Positions 19,364 to 28,825 of a stretch of DNA of 64,000 bases are shown here, piece after piece. The DNA is taken from NCBI RefSeq assembly GCF_000219915.2, contig NC_017964.1:3348001-3412000 (forward strand). The letters are read 5' to 3'. The notes beneath the pieces are model-generated. The model was not told the origin of the DNA. It made no database searches and was given only the letters and a program-made list of their open reading frames with translations. Position 1 is the first letter of the stretch. Each line of letters opens with the position of its first letter. The position numbers were made by a program, and so were the translations under genes. Source of the stretch: Advenella kashmirensis WT001 (GTDB lineage Bacteria; Pseudomonadota; Gammaproteobacteria; Burkholderiales; Burkholderiaceae_B).

Positions 19364-20302
19364 ATGCGAGCTGCTCTGGCCTTTCTGATAGGGTTTCTGT
19401 TGCTCGCCATGGCCTGCACCAATGCCATGGCCACACCGTTCACTGTGCAACATGCGCTGGGCACAACCACCATTGCCCAGACCCCGAAGCGAATCATCAC
19501 GCTGTTTCAGGGCGCCACAGATATCACAGTTGCGCTTGGCGTAAAACCACTGGCTACCGTGGAGTCATGGACCGAGAAACCGGTCTATCGCTATCTGCGT
19601 AAAGACCTGGAAGGCGTACCCATGGTAGGCCTGGAGACCCAGCCCAGCCTGGAAGATATTGCCAGGCTCAAGCCGGATTTGATCATCGCCTCCAAATTCA
19701 GAAATGAAAAAATCTACGATCTGCTGTCCTATATCGCCCCCACCGTGGCGGTGGAAGAAATATACGAATTCAGAGAAAACACACGGTTAATCGGCCAGGC
19801 ATTGCATCGTCAAGCCGCCGCCCAGGCGTTGCTGGACAAATGGGATACGCGTCTGGCGCAGACCACAAAGCGCCTGCAGGAAAAATTCGGCGCGGCCTGG
19901 CCCTTGTCCGTGTCGGTCCTGGATTTTCGCAACGACCATGTCAGGATCTATCTGGCAAACAGCTTTGCCGGCTCGGTACTGGCCGATCTGGGCTTTGTCT
20001 GGAGCGAACCGTTCAGAAAGTCCGGCTGGCCGCTGATGAAACTGACAAGCAAGGAAAGCATCCCTGTCATGGATGCTGACGTGTTCTTCGTGCAGATGCG
20101 TTCGGACAGCAGGGTCGTGCAAAACCGCTACGACGACTGGTCCCGGCATTTGCTATGGCAACAACTGAAAGCCGTAAAGAACAAGCAGGTATATCTGGTC
20201 GACAACGTCTACTGGAGCCTGGCTGGCGGCATTCTGAGCGCCAATTTGATGCTCGATGAACTGGAGCAACTGCTTGACGCTCCCGCAGGTGTGCAACAAT
20301 GA
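19364..20302 (+). CDS. Iron-siderophore ABC transporter substrate-binding protein, FecB/FepB-like
   Basis: ATG 19364 gives a textbook signal peptide ([20 protein letters not shown]); an upstream in-frame ATG at 19265 overlapping the receptor stop is a possible alternative. The mature part has the cluster-8 binding-protein pattern ([38 protein letters not shown]). It receives the ferric chelate in the periplasm and passes it to the two permeases whose genes follow. Confidence 0.86.
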   Translation: MRAALAFLIGFLLLAMACTNAMATPFTVQHALGTTTIAQTPKRIITLFQGATDITVALGVKPLATVESWTEKPVYRYLRKDLEGVPMVGLETQPSLEDIARLKPDLIIASKFRNEKIYDLLSYIAPTVAVEEIYEFRENTRLIGQALHRQAAAQALLDKWDTRLAQTTKRLQEKFGAAWPLSVSVLDFRNDHVRIYLANSFAGSVLADLGFVWSEPFRKSGWPLMKLTSKESIPVMDADVFFVQMRSDSRVVQNRYDDWSRHLLWQQLKAVKNKQVYLVDNVYWSLAGGILSANLMLDELEQLLDAPAGVQQ

Positions 20303-21301
20303 CGACGCTGCATACGCGCTCGGGCGCTGTCCTGACACTGGCTATCGGATTCGGTTTACTGGTCCTGCTGTCGATCCTTAGCCTGTCGATAGGCAAAACT
20401 TATATCGCACCCGGGGATGTACTGGGCGCACTGTTTAAACCCGATCCACTTGATATCAACCATATTCTGGTGAACACCACCAGGCTTTCCCGCATGACGG
20501 TGGCCATTGCCGTGGGTGCATGCCTTGCGGTGGCCGGCGGACTGATGCAGGCCGTGACCCGCAACCCGCTGGCCTCTCCCGGCCTGTTCGGCATCAATGC
20601 AGGTGCTGTTTTTTCCATTGTCCTGCTGGCGCCGTTATTCGGGTCGAGCTCGCTGACCCAGTTCATGATGCTGGCGTTTGCCGGCGCCGCGGTCGCGGCA
20701 CCCTGGTTTATTGCATCGGCATGCTCGGCAGCCGCAGCCCCTTTCGCATTGTGCTGGCAGGCGCCGCCGTTACCGCCCTGTTTGCATCATTCACCCAGGC
20801 GCTGCTGGTAATTAGCCAGGAAGGCCTGGACAGCATTCTGTTCTGGATGGCCGGCTCGGTTGCCGGACGTGAAATGGACGCCGTGCTCACGATCTATCCA
20901 TATCTGCTGGTCGGCTTTGCCGCCAGTTTCATACTGGCCAGACATATCAATATTCTGGTTACCGGCGACGATATCGCGCGGGGCCTTGGACAAAACACAT
21001 TTGTCATTCGCTCGCTATTGAGCATCATTGTCATCCTGCTGGCTGGCGGCGCGGTGTCGCTGGCCGGCAATATCGGTTTTATCGGACTGATCGTCCCGCA
21101 CATTGTGCGCCGTATTCTGCCGGGAGACTTCCGCTGGCTGCTGCCTGGCTATGCCGTGTTCGGGGCGTTGCTGCTGTTGCTTGCTGACATTCTGGCGCGT
21201 GTCGTGCTGATTCCCCAGGAAGTGCTATCGGGGTGGTCACTGCCTTGCTGGGTGCGCCCTTTTTTATCCACATGGCCAGAAAGGGGATGCGCCATGGATA
21301 A
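20299..21301 (+). CDS. Iron-siderophore ABC permease, FecC-like (two frameshifts)
   Basis: About 333 residues of FecCD-family permease. The frame changes near 20700 (FAGAAVA joins [13 protein letters not shown]) and at the G run 21230-21233, where one missing G would restore [19 protein letters not shown] and a stop at 21301. Family motifs [16 protein letters not shown] and [13 protein letters not shown] are present. It pairs with the FecD-like permease, whose start overlaps by eight bases. Confidence 0.83.
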
Positions 21302-22325
21302 ATGGCTGACCGTGCGCAACAACTGGTATTCACGCCAGATCAATACCAGCACTTGCACAGTGATCGTCCTGTTGCTGTTAATCACGATGGCCGTTGCCCT
21401 GCTGTCGCTCGCTTCCGGCAAGTACATGCTATCGTTGCCGGAAGTCTTTGACGCATTGCGCAGCCGGACAATTGCCGACAATGCCTTTATCGTCTCCATC
21501 TTGCGCGCGCCCAGAATGCTGATGGCGCTGCTGGCCGGTGGCGCCCTGGCGGTCTCCGGCCTGTTGCTGCAAACCATTATTCGCAATCCGCTGGCCTCAC
21601 CCGATATTATCGGCGTTACCAGCGGCGCATCGGCCACAGCGGTATTTTTCCTGTCATTCATGACATCCTGGCTCAGCGTGCAATGGCTGCCGCTGGCGGC
21701 GATGGCCGGCGGTTTTGCCGGCGCCGCGCTGGTCTACCTGCTGGCCTGGAAAAGCGGTGTTTCACCCACAAGGCTGATCCTGGTGGGCGTGGGCATATCT
21801 GCTGTGATGGTCGCCTGCACGACTATGTTGCTGGTGTTCAGCCCGCTCTCCTCGACCCTGAGCGCCTATGTTTGGCTGACCGGCAGTGTCTATGGCGCGC
21901 GCTGGCATGAGGTCACGACCCTGTGCCTGTGGTTGTTGCCGGCTGCCGTATTGCTGGTTGCGCTGACCAGGACGCTGGCAGTCAATGAGCTGGACGATGC
22001 GCTGATTATCGGCCTGGGCATTTCCATGGAGCGGGCGCGGCTGGTTCTGCTGGCGTTAAGTGTCTATTTGGCGGGCGCCGCCATTGCCTATACCGGCGCC
22101 CTGGGGTTTGTCGGCCTGGTTGCGCCGCATATTGCCCGGCGAATAGGCGGCAAATCCGGCGCCAGTCTGGTTGTCGTGACCATGCTGGTCGGCGCCAATA
22201 TGGTCATGATCGCAGACCTGATCGGTCGCACCCAGTTTTTGCCGCTGGATCTGCCCGCCGGTATTTTTGTGTCGGCCATTGGCGCACCGTTCTTTATCTA
22301 TTTGCTGCTGCGCTCACGGTCATAG
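21294..22325 (+). CDS. Iron-siderophore ABC permease, FecD-like
   Basis: A 343-residue permease starting [11 protein letters not shown]; an upstream extension in the same frame belongs to the frameshifted fecC-like gene. It shows eight to ten membrane helices and FecCD signatures (IRNPLASPDIIGVTSGASAT, GFVGLVAPHIARR, LPAGIFVSAIGAPFF). It forms a heterodimeric channel with the preceding permease. Confidence 0.88.
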   Translation: MDKWLTVRNNWYSRQINTSTCTVIVLLLLITMAVALLSLASGKYMLSLPEVFDALRSRTIADNAFIVSILRAPRMLMALLAGGALAVSGLLLQTIIRNPLASPDIIGVTSGASATAVFFLSFMTSWLSVQWLPLAAMAGGFAGAALVYLLAWKSGVSPTRLILVGVGISAVMVACTTMLLVFSPLSSTLSAYVWLTGSVYGARWHEVTTLCLWLLPAAVLLVALTRTLAVNELDDALIIGLGISMERARLVLLALSVYLAGAAIAYTGALGFVGLVAPHIARRIGGKSGASLVVVTMLVGANMVMIADLIGRTQFLPLDLPAGIFVSAIGAPFFIYLLLRSRS

Positions 22326-22361
22326 CACGAATGTTATTATTTTTATGAAAGATCAATCCGA

Positions 22362-23177
22362 ATGGATCCTATAGAAAGCCAAGACCTTACGCTAAAGTAC
22401 GATACCCGGGTCGTCATTGACGGGCTGAATCTGGCCATTCCCAGGGCAAAGATTACAGTACTTGTCGGCAGTAATGGCTGCGGCAAAAGCACTCTGCTCA
22501 AATCGTTTGCCCGGCTGATCCGGCCGTCGCAGGGTACGGTCCTGCTCAACGGCAAGGATATCCATCGCCGTTCCACGGCAGCGGTAGCACGCGAGCTGGC
22601 CATTTTGCCGCAAAGCCCGGCAGCGCCGGAAGGCCTGTCCGTTTACCAATTGGTGCGCCTGGGAAGATTTCCCCACCAGAGCTGGCTGCAACAGTGGTCC
22701 GGGGAAGACGAGGCCATCGTGACGCAGGCGCTGGCGCAAACGGAACTGACCGAATTTCAGGACCGGCCGGTAGATGCCCTGTCCGGCGGACAGCGCCAGC
22801 GCGCCTGGATTGCAATGACGCTGGCTCAAAACACAGACACGTTGCTGCTGGACGAACCCACCACATACCTGGATCTGGCACACCAGATCGAAGTGCTGGA
22901 CCTGTTGTACGAGTTGAATGCGACCAGACAGAAAACCATCGTCATGGTTCTGCACGATCTGAATCTGGCCTGCCGTTATGCACACAATATGGTTGCCATT
23001 GCCAACAGACAGGTCTACGCACAAGGCGATCCGGCACAGGTGCTCAATGCAACCATGGTTCAGGATGTATTTCATCTGCAAAGTAAAATTGTAAAAGACC
23101 CGCTTTACGGCACCCCCATGTGCATCCCCATTGGCAAAGGAATTCAGAGTGCAGGCACTGACGCGTCCCAGGGCTGA
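22362..23177 (+). CDS. Iron-siderophore ABC transporter ATP-binding protein, FecE-like
   Basis: A 271-residue ATPase: Walker A GSNGCGKST, signature LSGGQRQRAWIAM, Walker B LLLDEPTTYLD, switch His in MVLHDLN. The family hydrolyses ATP to drive ferric-siderophore uptake through FecCD. Its last codons overlap the start of the FhuF-like gene, consistent with one operon from the receptor onward. Confidence 0.9.
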   Translation: MDPIESQDLTLKYDTRVVIDGLNLAIPRAKITVLVGSNGCGKSTLLKSFARLIRPSQGTVLLNGKDIHRRSTAAVARELAILPQSPAAPEGLSVYQLVRLGRFPHQSWLQQWSGEDEAIVTQALAQTELTEFQDRPVDALSGGQRQRAWIAMTLAQNTDTLLLDEPTTYLDLAHQIEVLDLLYELNATRQKTIVMVLHDLNLACRYAHNMVAIANRQVYAQGDPAQVLNATMVQDVFHLQSKIVKDPLYGTPMCIPIGKGIQSAGTDASQG

Positions 23178-23937
23178 TGGCTTTGATGCGAACCAGTGGC
23201 AGGTCCTGACCACAAGGTTCATGCTGATTGATGCCCGCCAACGCCATCCAACCTGTTCGATGCCGATGGGGGCGTTGCTGGACCCGGCGCGCTGCACCAT
23301 GCTGTTGCGTGAAATCGGCCCGATCATCGGCTCGCCGACACTCAAGGTGACCGCTTCTTTGCTTGGCAAAAGAATCGCGTTTCTAAGTACGGCCGCAGCC
23401 CTGTATGCAATGACCGTCTTCGACAAAGGGCTTGATCTGTCCCTGGGCAACACGGTTCTTGAATACCAGCACGACGGCAAGTGGCAATCGCGTATGCCAT
23501 TAATAAACCTGGCCGTCACTCGCCCACAAGCCGGAGAGCGCCAGCAATGGCGCGAACGTATTGTGCGCCAGTTGTTTGCTGAAAACCTGGCCCCGGTGTG
23601 GGCAGCGTTGAGCGCGGCCTCCGGCGTATCAGCCAAAATCTTGTGGGAGAACCTGGCCGTGCGCATTTATTCGCAATACGAGCGCCATATGATCGCCAGC
23701 GCCGGGCAAGATAAACAGGCCCGTATCCAGGAAGACTTTGACTATTTGCTGCATGCGCCCGGCGCTGTTTTCGGCGTCAAGGATAACCCGTTAGCCCAAT
23801 ATCATTTTGCACATACCCGGTGCGACGACAAGCTGATCCGGATCCGCAAGACCTGCTGCTTTTATCTTCGGGCAACCACGCCGCCAGAGTACTGCTCAGT
23901 ATGCCCGTTGACGCACAACAGAAAAGCGAAAAACTAA
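23149..23937 (+). CDS. Siderophore-iron reductase, FhuF/IucC-C-terminal type
   Basis: GTG 23149 follows an AAGGA site within the end of the ATPase gene. The 262-residue protein ends with the [2Fe-2S] ligand motif typical of FhuF-like reductases: CC-x10-C-x2-C in RKTCCFYLRATTPPEYCSVC. FhuF releases iron in the cytoplasm by reducing the ferric siderophore. It completes a receptor-binding protein-permeases-ATPase-reductase set. No siderophore biosynthesis gene is visible, so a xenosiderophore or a remote locus is implied. Confidence 0.82.
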   Translation: MQALTRPRADGFDANQWQVLTTRFMLIDARQRHPTCSMPMGALLDPARCTMLLREIGPIIGSPTLKVTASLLGKRIAFLSTAAALYAMTVFDKGLDLSLGNTVLEYQHDGKWQSRMPLINLAVTRPQAGERQQWRERIVRQLFAENLAPVWAALSAASGVSAKILWENLAVRIYSQYERHMIASAGQDKQARIQEDFDYLLHAPGAVFGVKDNPLAQYHFAHTRCDDKLIRIRKTCCFYLRATTPPEYCSVCPLTHNRKAKN

Positions 23938-24135
23938 ACCCTGACGCCAGGCGCGTCACAGCAGATTATTCTTATCCCTATTTCAATCGCAAGTAGCGGA
24001 GTGTCAAACCAGCACGTGCTGTTTATACTTTATTTATTGTCATCATTGCCAATAAAATAATGCATATGTCATTAACCATGCCCCTGATCTGCGCGCAAAA
24101 AACGAACCCGCCGCATCCGCGTATTGGAGCAACAA

Positions 24136-24903
24136 ATGGATAAGAACGACCTGGATCAATGCACGAGGGATAAAGGCCAATGGGCTAAACCCGAGGCTGC
24201 CTACGCCGCCACGATCAACAACGCAGACTGGCAGGCACTTGAATGCTCACTCACAGAGTACGGCAATGCAATTGTGCCAGGCCTGTTGACCGCAGCGCAA
24301 TGCGAAGCGCTGGCTGCAGGCTATGATCGGGAGCAAGACTATCGCAGCCGCATCGTCATGGCCCGTCATGGGTTTGGCCGAGGGGAGTACAAGTACTTCG
24401 CCTACCCACTACCCGCATTGCTGAACGAGTTGCGCCATCTGCTCTACCCGCATCTGGCGACGATCGCCAATCGCTGGGGTCGCCAACTGAATATGAATGC
24501 ACATTATCCGCCTGCCCTGGATATGTTCCTGAACCGATGCCATGCTGCCGGTCAGACCCGCCCCACCCCGCTGATACTGCAATATGGCCCAGGCGACTAT
24601 AACTGCCTGCACCAGGACCTGTATGGCGATCATGTATTCCCTTTGCAGGTGGCGATTCTGCTGTCTGCACCCGGTCGCGATTTTACGGGAGGCCAGTTCG
24701 TCATGACAGAAACCACCGCAAGCAGCCAGCGCGCTGAAGTGATTCCGCTAGGACAAGGCGACGCACTCATCTTCACCGTCAACCAGCGACCCGCACCCGG
24801 CAAACGCGGCGGCACACGCAAAGTCGCCATGCGCCACGGCGTGAGCGTCGTGCAAAGCGGCCGGCGCCACACACTGGGGATTATTTTTCATGATGCCCGT
24901 TAA
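24136..24903 (+). CDS. 2OG-Fe(II) oxygenase family protein, canonical metal site
   Basis: ATG 24136 follows a GGAG site. The 255-residue protein carries the double-stranded beta-helix of 2-oxoglutarate/iron oxygenases: H159-x-D161 in CLHQDLYGDHVFPLQVA, distal H234 in RHGVS and a 2OG-binding Arg around 244 before TLGIIFHDAR. This subfamily is related to prolyl 4-hydroxylase-like proteins, with no proven substrate that I know of. It overlaps by 14 bases a paralogue with an altered metal site and is followed by an Ada-like zinc-domain gene, which hints at a nucleic-acid or alkylation-repair context (inference). Confidence 0.82.
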   Translation: MDKNDLDQCTRDKGQWAKPEAAYAATINNADWQALECSLTEYGNAIVPGLLTAAQCEALAAGYDREQDYRSRIVMARHGFGRGEYKYFAYPLPALLNELRHLLYPHLATIANRWGRQLNMNAHYPPALDMFLNRCHAAGQTRPTPLILQYGPGDYNCLHQDLYGDHVFPLQVAILLSAPGRDFTGGQFVMTETTASSQRAEVIPLGQGDALIFTVNQRPAPGKRGGTRKVAMRHGVSVVQSGRRHTLGIIFHDAR

Positions 24904-25711
24904 GCCCGTTTCCATGACCGCCTTCACACAGCAGATAGATCACCTGGATTGGGCACACATTGCTGCCGATCTGGACAGCGAAGGCTGCGCCCTGCTACCC
25001 GGCTTATTGTCTGCTGCGCAGGTTCGAGACCTGACCAGACAGTTGAACTGCCCGATAAACGACTCGCGAAGCGAACAAATAAGCGACCAGAAACTGCGTG
25101 GCATGGCGCTGGCCCGGGGTGAACTGGGTCATGGTCAGATATACTTTTTTAAGAATACATTGCCCCAGGTACTTGCGGTGTTGCGCACACAGCTCTACCG
25201 CCATCTAGCCCCCATCGCCAACCGCTGGAACGAAGTATTGGATCTGGCCTACCGCTATCCCGGCACACTGGAGCGCTTTGTTCAGTCGAATCACGATGCC
25301 GGGCAAAACCAGCAACTGTCCCATTTGCATCAATTGCAGGAATCAGACTATATTTGCCTGCACCAACACAACCACGGCGATCTTGTGTTTCCATTACAAG
25401 TGGCGCTGCTGCTGAGCGAACCGGAGCAGGATTTTCGTGGTGGTGAACTGGTCATGACAGAACAGCGTCCGCGCATGCAGTCTCGTCCCCTTGTCCTGTC
25501 ACTGCGACCGGGAGATGTTGCACTCATGAGCACAGGCCACCGCCCTATCAAGGGAAACAAGGGCTTTTACCGTGTCAATATGAAACATGCCATCAGCCGC
25601 GTACGTGGCGGCCAACGCATCGGGCTGGAACTCTTTTTCCATCATGCTCCGGGAAACGAACAGAGGGATACTCATGAACAGGGCTCGCTGCTGGACACTG
25701 ACCGGATCTGA
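24890..25711 (+). CDS. 2OG-Fe(II) oxygenase paralogue with His-x-His metal motif
   Basis: A 273-residue tandem paralogue of the preceding protein; the core aligns without gaps (CLHQHNHGDLVFPLQVALLL against CLHQDLYGDHVFPLQVAILL). The Asp of the HxD motif is His160 here, while H158, distal H233 (KHAIS) and the 2OG-type Arg243 remain. The motif would therefore be three histidines. The codon change is not explained by a frameshift because flanking residues stay in frame. It may have changed chemistry, be a regulatory subunit, or have reduced activity. Its end overlaps the Ada-like gene. Confidence 0.8.
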   Translation: MMPVKPVSMTAFTQQIDHLDWAHIAADLDSEGCALLPGLLSAAQVRDLTRQLNCPINDSRSEQISDQKLRGMALARGELGHGQIYFFKNTLPQVLAVLRTQLYRHLAPIANRWNEVLDLAYRYPGTLERFVQSNHDAGQNQQLSHLHQLQESDYICLHQHNHGDLVFPLQVALLLSEPEQDFRGGELVMTEQRPRMQSRPLVLSLRPGDVALMSTGHRPIKGNKGFYRVNMKHAISRVRGGQRIGLELFFHHAPGNEQRDTHEQGSLLDTDRI

Positions 25712-25940
25712 TGGCAAATCGTGGTGCAGCACCCGCCCAGGTATATTCGGCGGCCACAGGCGCAGCAAAATCTATGGTCGCCTGGATTGCCGCGCCGCCC
25801 TGCAGGCCATTGCACGCGGCGGTTATGTGAAGCATCGGGTGTTTTTTGCCGATGAAGCAACAGCCATTGCTGCCGGGTACCGGCCCTGCGCGGTATGCCT
25901 TCCGGTACAGTACGCCAGGTGGAAGGCCGCGCAGGAGTAA
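25674..25940 (+). CDS. Ada-like metal-binding domain protein
   Basis: An 88-residue protein starting after a GAGGGA site inside the previous gene. It resembles the zinc-binding N-terminal domain of Ada: RRSKIYGRLDC, then VFFADEATAIAAGYRPCAVC. In Ada this domain repairs methylphosphotriesters through a zinc-bound Cys; stand-alone versions are uncharacterised. The tight coupling to two 2OG oxygenases, a superfamily that includes the AlkB demethylases, suggests a shared role. Confidence 0.8.
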   Translation: MNRARCWTLTGSDGKSWCSTRPGIFGGHRRSKIYGRLDCRAALQAIARGGYVKHRVFFADEATAIAAGYRPCAVCLPVQYARWKAAQE

Positions 25941-25966
25941 TAAGCCAACTGAAATAGTCGCCTGGC

Positions 25967-26932
25967 CTATTGCATTTGCAGATTCGCCGCACGCACCGTA
26001 TCGGCCCATAAAGCCTGCTGTTCATTAATAAAAGTGCCAAACTCCGCTGGTGTATTTCCACCTGGGGTGCCACCGAGAGATTTGAATCGCGAAACAATTT
26101 CTTCGCTGCCTAGCGCCTCTTTGGCAGCCTGTTGAATTTTACTGACGATATCGTCGGGCGTGCCGGCCGGCGCCATCAAGCCAAACCAGGCATTGACGAC
26201 CATATTGTCAATACCCGCTTCTTTCATCGTGGGTACATCGGGCAACTGTTCCGAACGCTTATCGCCCGTGACAGCCAGGGCCCTGAATTTACCTGACTTG
26301 ATAGACGGCATGGAACTGGGCAGGTTATCGATCATGAATGTATATTGCTTGCCCAGCAGACCGGATACCGCCGGCCCGGCACCTTTATAGGGAATATGCT
26401 GTGCCGTTTGTTTAATTCGTTGCAGGAACATCTCTGCAGAAAGATGCGGAGACTGCCCCTTGCCCGAGGAGCCAAACGTTCTTCGCTCTTCATTGGCAGC
26501 AAGATAGTCAACCAGTTCAGACACCGATTTGACCGGCGTCTCACTGTTGACAACCAGGACGTTCGGCACCGAAATGACAAGCGTAATAGGCTTGAAATCT
26601 TCCTTTTTATAAGGCAACGTTTTGTACAGGCTATAGTTGATTGCATTAGGCCCTACATTACCCATGCCCAGCGTGTAACCATCTGGTTTGCTGCGCGCCA
26701 GGGCCTGCGAACCGATAATGCCGGCTGCCCCGGCCTTGTTTTCGACCACCACCGTCTGGCCCAGGGTTTTGCTCATTTTGTCGCCCACCAGCCTGGCTGA
26801 CATGTCTGTCGTGCCGCCAGGGGCAGCGGGCACAATAATCGTGATGGTTTTTTCCGGCCAGGCCGCGTTGGCGGTACCTGCCAATAGCACAGTAGCCAGC
26901 ACGCCACAAGGAATTGATTGCAAAAATTTCAT
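25967..26932 (-). CDS. Bug-family tripartite tricarboxylate transporter binding protein
   Basis: ATG 26932 follows a GGGAGA site; an upstream in-frame extension lacks features. A 321-residue receptor with signal peptide (LATVLLAGTANAAWPEK) and Bug signatures (IIVPAAPGGTTDMSARLVGD; VVVENKAGAAGIIG; IPYKGAGPAVSGLLG). It is divergent from catB, so it may bind an aromatic acid or muconate-type ligand, though this is only positional evidence. No tctAB membrane genes are in the window. Confidence 0.87.
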   Translation of the reverse strand: MKFLQSIPCGVLATVLLAGTANAAWPEKTITIIVPAAPGGTTDMSARLVGDKMSKTLGQTVVVENKAGAAGIIGSQALARSKPDGYTLGMGNVGPNAINYSLYKTLPYKKEDFKPITLVISVPNVLVVNSETPVKSVSELVDYLAANEERRTFGSSGKGQSPHLSAEMFLQRIKQTAQHIPYKGAGPAVSGLLGKQYTFMIDNLPSSMPSIKSGKFRALAVTGDKRSEQLPDVPTMKEAGIDNMVVNAWFGLMAPAGTPDDIVSKIQQAAKEALGSEEIVSRFKSLGGTPGGNTPAEFGTFINEQQALWADTVRAANLQMQ

Positions 26933-27225
26933 TCGTGTCTCCCGATTGTAGGTTCGATTTATGAGATCAGAGTAGTCGCTACAGGGAAAATTCGCCATCT
27001 GTGATTTATGAAGGCATGCTTCACCATTGTTTAATCCCGATTTACCCGTAGATGCTGTCAGCAATATTCCGGTAACCTCTGTTCCCACTGCTTGCGTGTT
27101 GCGCGCAACTTTCATACGTCCATACCTTTTTGGTATACCTGCGAACAAATTCCATATTAGACCGAACGTCGCCTCACTTATATACTCGGAACACGACTAT
27201 AAATCCGCTATCAGAGGAAATGGAT

Positions 27226-28344
27226 ATGGATGCAACCATAGTAGAAGTAAGTACGCAAATTCTTGATATCCCTACCATTCGCCCGCACAAAATGTCCGTG
27301 GCCACCATGCATAACCAATGTCTGGTGCTGGTCCGTATCAAAACCTCCGATGGCATTGAAGGCATCGGCGAGGCGACCACCATTGGCGGACTCAATTACG
27401 GCGGCGAAAGCCCCGAAAGCCTGAAGACCAACATTGATCGTTATTTTGCGCCATTGCTGATCGGGCAGCCTGCATCAGGTCTGGCAGCCCTGCGCCAGCG
27501 CATAGACAAGGCCATCAAGGACAATCGCTTTGCCAAATGTGCCATCGAGACCGCGCTCTACGACGCCTATGCAAAACGCCTGGGCGTGCCGCTGAATGCA
27601 CTGTTCGGCGGCGCTGTTCATGACCGGATCAGTGTTGCCTGGACGCTGGCCAGTGGCGATACCAGCAAAGATATCGACGAAGCGCAGCAGATGCTCGATA
27701 CCCGTCGTCACCGACTGTTCAAGCTTAAGGTTGGCATGCGCGCGCCCAAAGAGGATCTGAAACACATTCGTGCCATCCGGGGCGCGCTGAGCGACGAAGC
27801 CAGCATTCGCATCGACGTGAACCAGGGATGGTCGGAAACCGAGGCAACCCAGCACCTGCGAGCACTGGCCGATGCCGGAGTCGAACTGGTGGAACAACCC
27901 ATTCATGAAAAAAACCTGGCGGGTCTGCAACGCCTGACGGCGCTGGGTATTGTGCCGATCATGGCCGATGAATCTCTCAAGGGCCCACAGGACGGTTTTG
28001 CGCTGGCTAGTAGGCATTGCGCCAATGTATTTGCCATCAAGATCGAACAGGCCGGCGGCCTGCAAAATGCGCGGGATTTGATCGGCATTGCACAGGCGGC
28101 CGATATCGCCTTGTACGGCGGCACCATGCTGGAGGGCTCTATTGCCACCATCGCGGCAGCGCACTTGTTTTGTACGCTGAACCGGCTTGAGTGGGGCACT
28201 GAAATGTTCGGCCCGCTGTTACTCAAGGATGAGATACTGGCCACGCCGCTGGACTATAGCGACTACACCCTGGCGATCCCTCAGGGGCCCGGCCTGGGCA
28301 TCACACTGGATGAAGACAAGATCGCGTTCTATACACGCAATTAG
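27226..28344 (+). CDS. catB: Muconate cycloisomerase
   Basis: A 372-residue enolase-superfamily enzyme; ATG 27226 gives better spacing to AGAGGA than the ATG two codons earlier. Catalytic pattern of muconate-lactonising enzymes: KxK in LFKLKVGM, metal ligands in RIDVNQGW, VEQP and MADES, and a late EGSI segment. It converts cis,cis-muconate to muconolactone in the catechol ortho-cleavage branch of the beta-ketoadipate pathway. catC is encoded just downstream on the opposite strand; catA is not in the window. Confidence 0.87.
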   Translation: MDATIVEVSTQILDIPTIRPHKMSVATMHNQCLVLVRIKTSDGIEGIGEATTIGGLNYGGESPESLKTNIDRYFAPLLIGQPASGLAALRQRIDKAIKDNRFAKCAIETALYDAYAKRLGVPLNALFGGAVHDRISVAWTLASGDTSKDIDEAQQMLDTRRHRLFKLKVGMRAPKEDLKHIRAIRGALSDEASIRIDVNQGWSETEATQHLRALADAGVELVEQPIHEKNLAGLQRLTALGIVPIMADESLKGPQDGFALASRHCANVFAIKIEQAGGLQNARDLIGIAQAADIALYGGTMLEGSIATIAAAHLFCTLNRLEWGTEMFGPLLLKDEILATPLDYSDYTLAIPQGPGLGITLDEDKIAFYTRN

Positions 28345-28368
28345 GATCAGACGGTGGGTGCAATTTAA

Positions 28369-28396
28369 AACCGGCTTACATAGAATGCAGCCGGTT
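28369..28396. terminator. Hairpin downstream of catB
   Basis: AACCGGC and GCCGGTT form a 7-bp stem around a 14-base loop, 25 bases after the catB stop and between convergent genes. Confidence 0.45.
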
Positions 28397-28413
28397 CAAA
28401 TAGAAAGAATATA

Positions 28414-28443
28414 GCCGGTACGATACTGAACCGTCGTGCCGGC
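28414..28443. terminator. Hairpin downstream of catC
   Basis: GCCGGTACGA and TCGTGCCGGC pair over 10 bases (one G-T wobble) with a 10-base loop, 12 bases beyond the catC stop on the leftward strand. With the neighbouring hairpin it forms a two-hairpin barrier between catB and catC. Confidence 0.5.
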
Positions 28444-28454
28444 GTAGAACAGCG

Positions 28455-28730
28455 TCAAATTGCAGACGGATGTCGGCACAAGGCCGTTACCTGAATATCC
28501 ATATAGGGGAACAACGGCAACCCGGACAGCAGATTGTGCAACTCTTCGTTGTCCTGCACATCGAAAATACTCACATTACGATACTGGCCCACGACGCGCC
28601 AGATATGCGGCCATTTACCCGCGCGCTGCAAATCCTGCGAGTATTGCTTCTCCCTGGCTTTGATATCCGCAGCGACGTCTGCAGGCATGTCATGAGGGAT
28701 GTTTACTGCCATTTCTACCATGAATAACAT
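28455..28730 (-). CDS. catC: Muconolactone Delta-isomerase
   Basis: A 91-residue protein of exactly the CatC size, starting MLFMVEMAVNIPHDMP and with the family-typical RVVGQYRNVSIFDVQDNEEL. It isomerises muconolactone to beta-ketoadipate enol-lactone, the step after catB. Unusually it is on the strand opposite to catB, downstream of a Bug receptor gene. Confidence 0.92.
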   Translation of the reverse strand: MLFMVEMAVNIPHDMPADVAADIKAREKQYSQDLQRAGKWPHIWRVVGQYRNVSIFDVQDNEELHNLLSGLPLFPYMDIQVTALCRHPSAI

Positions 28731-28825
28731 ATTTGATCCTTGATATTATTGGGACAAATGCAACGATTAAAGACAGCATCCAAGCGCAACGACTCACGCC
28801 GTCACGCTGACCTGGACCGTCACAG

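Noticed and set aside
22392..23666. 424-codon leftward open frame across the ATPase and FhuF-like genes
   Set aside because: Both rightward proteins have clear motifs; the antisense product has none and no ribosome site.
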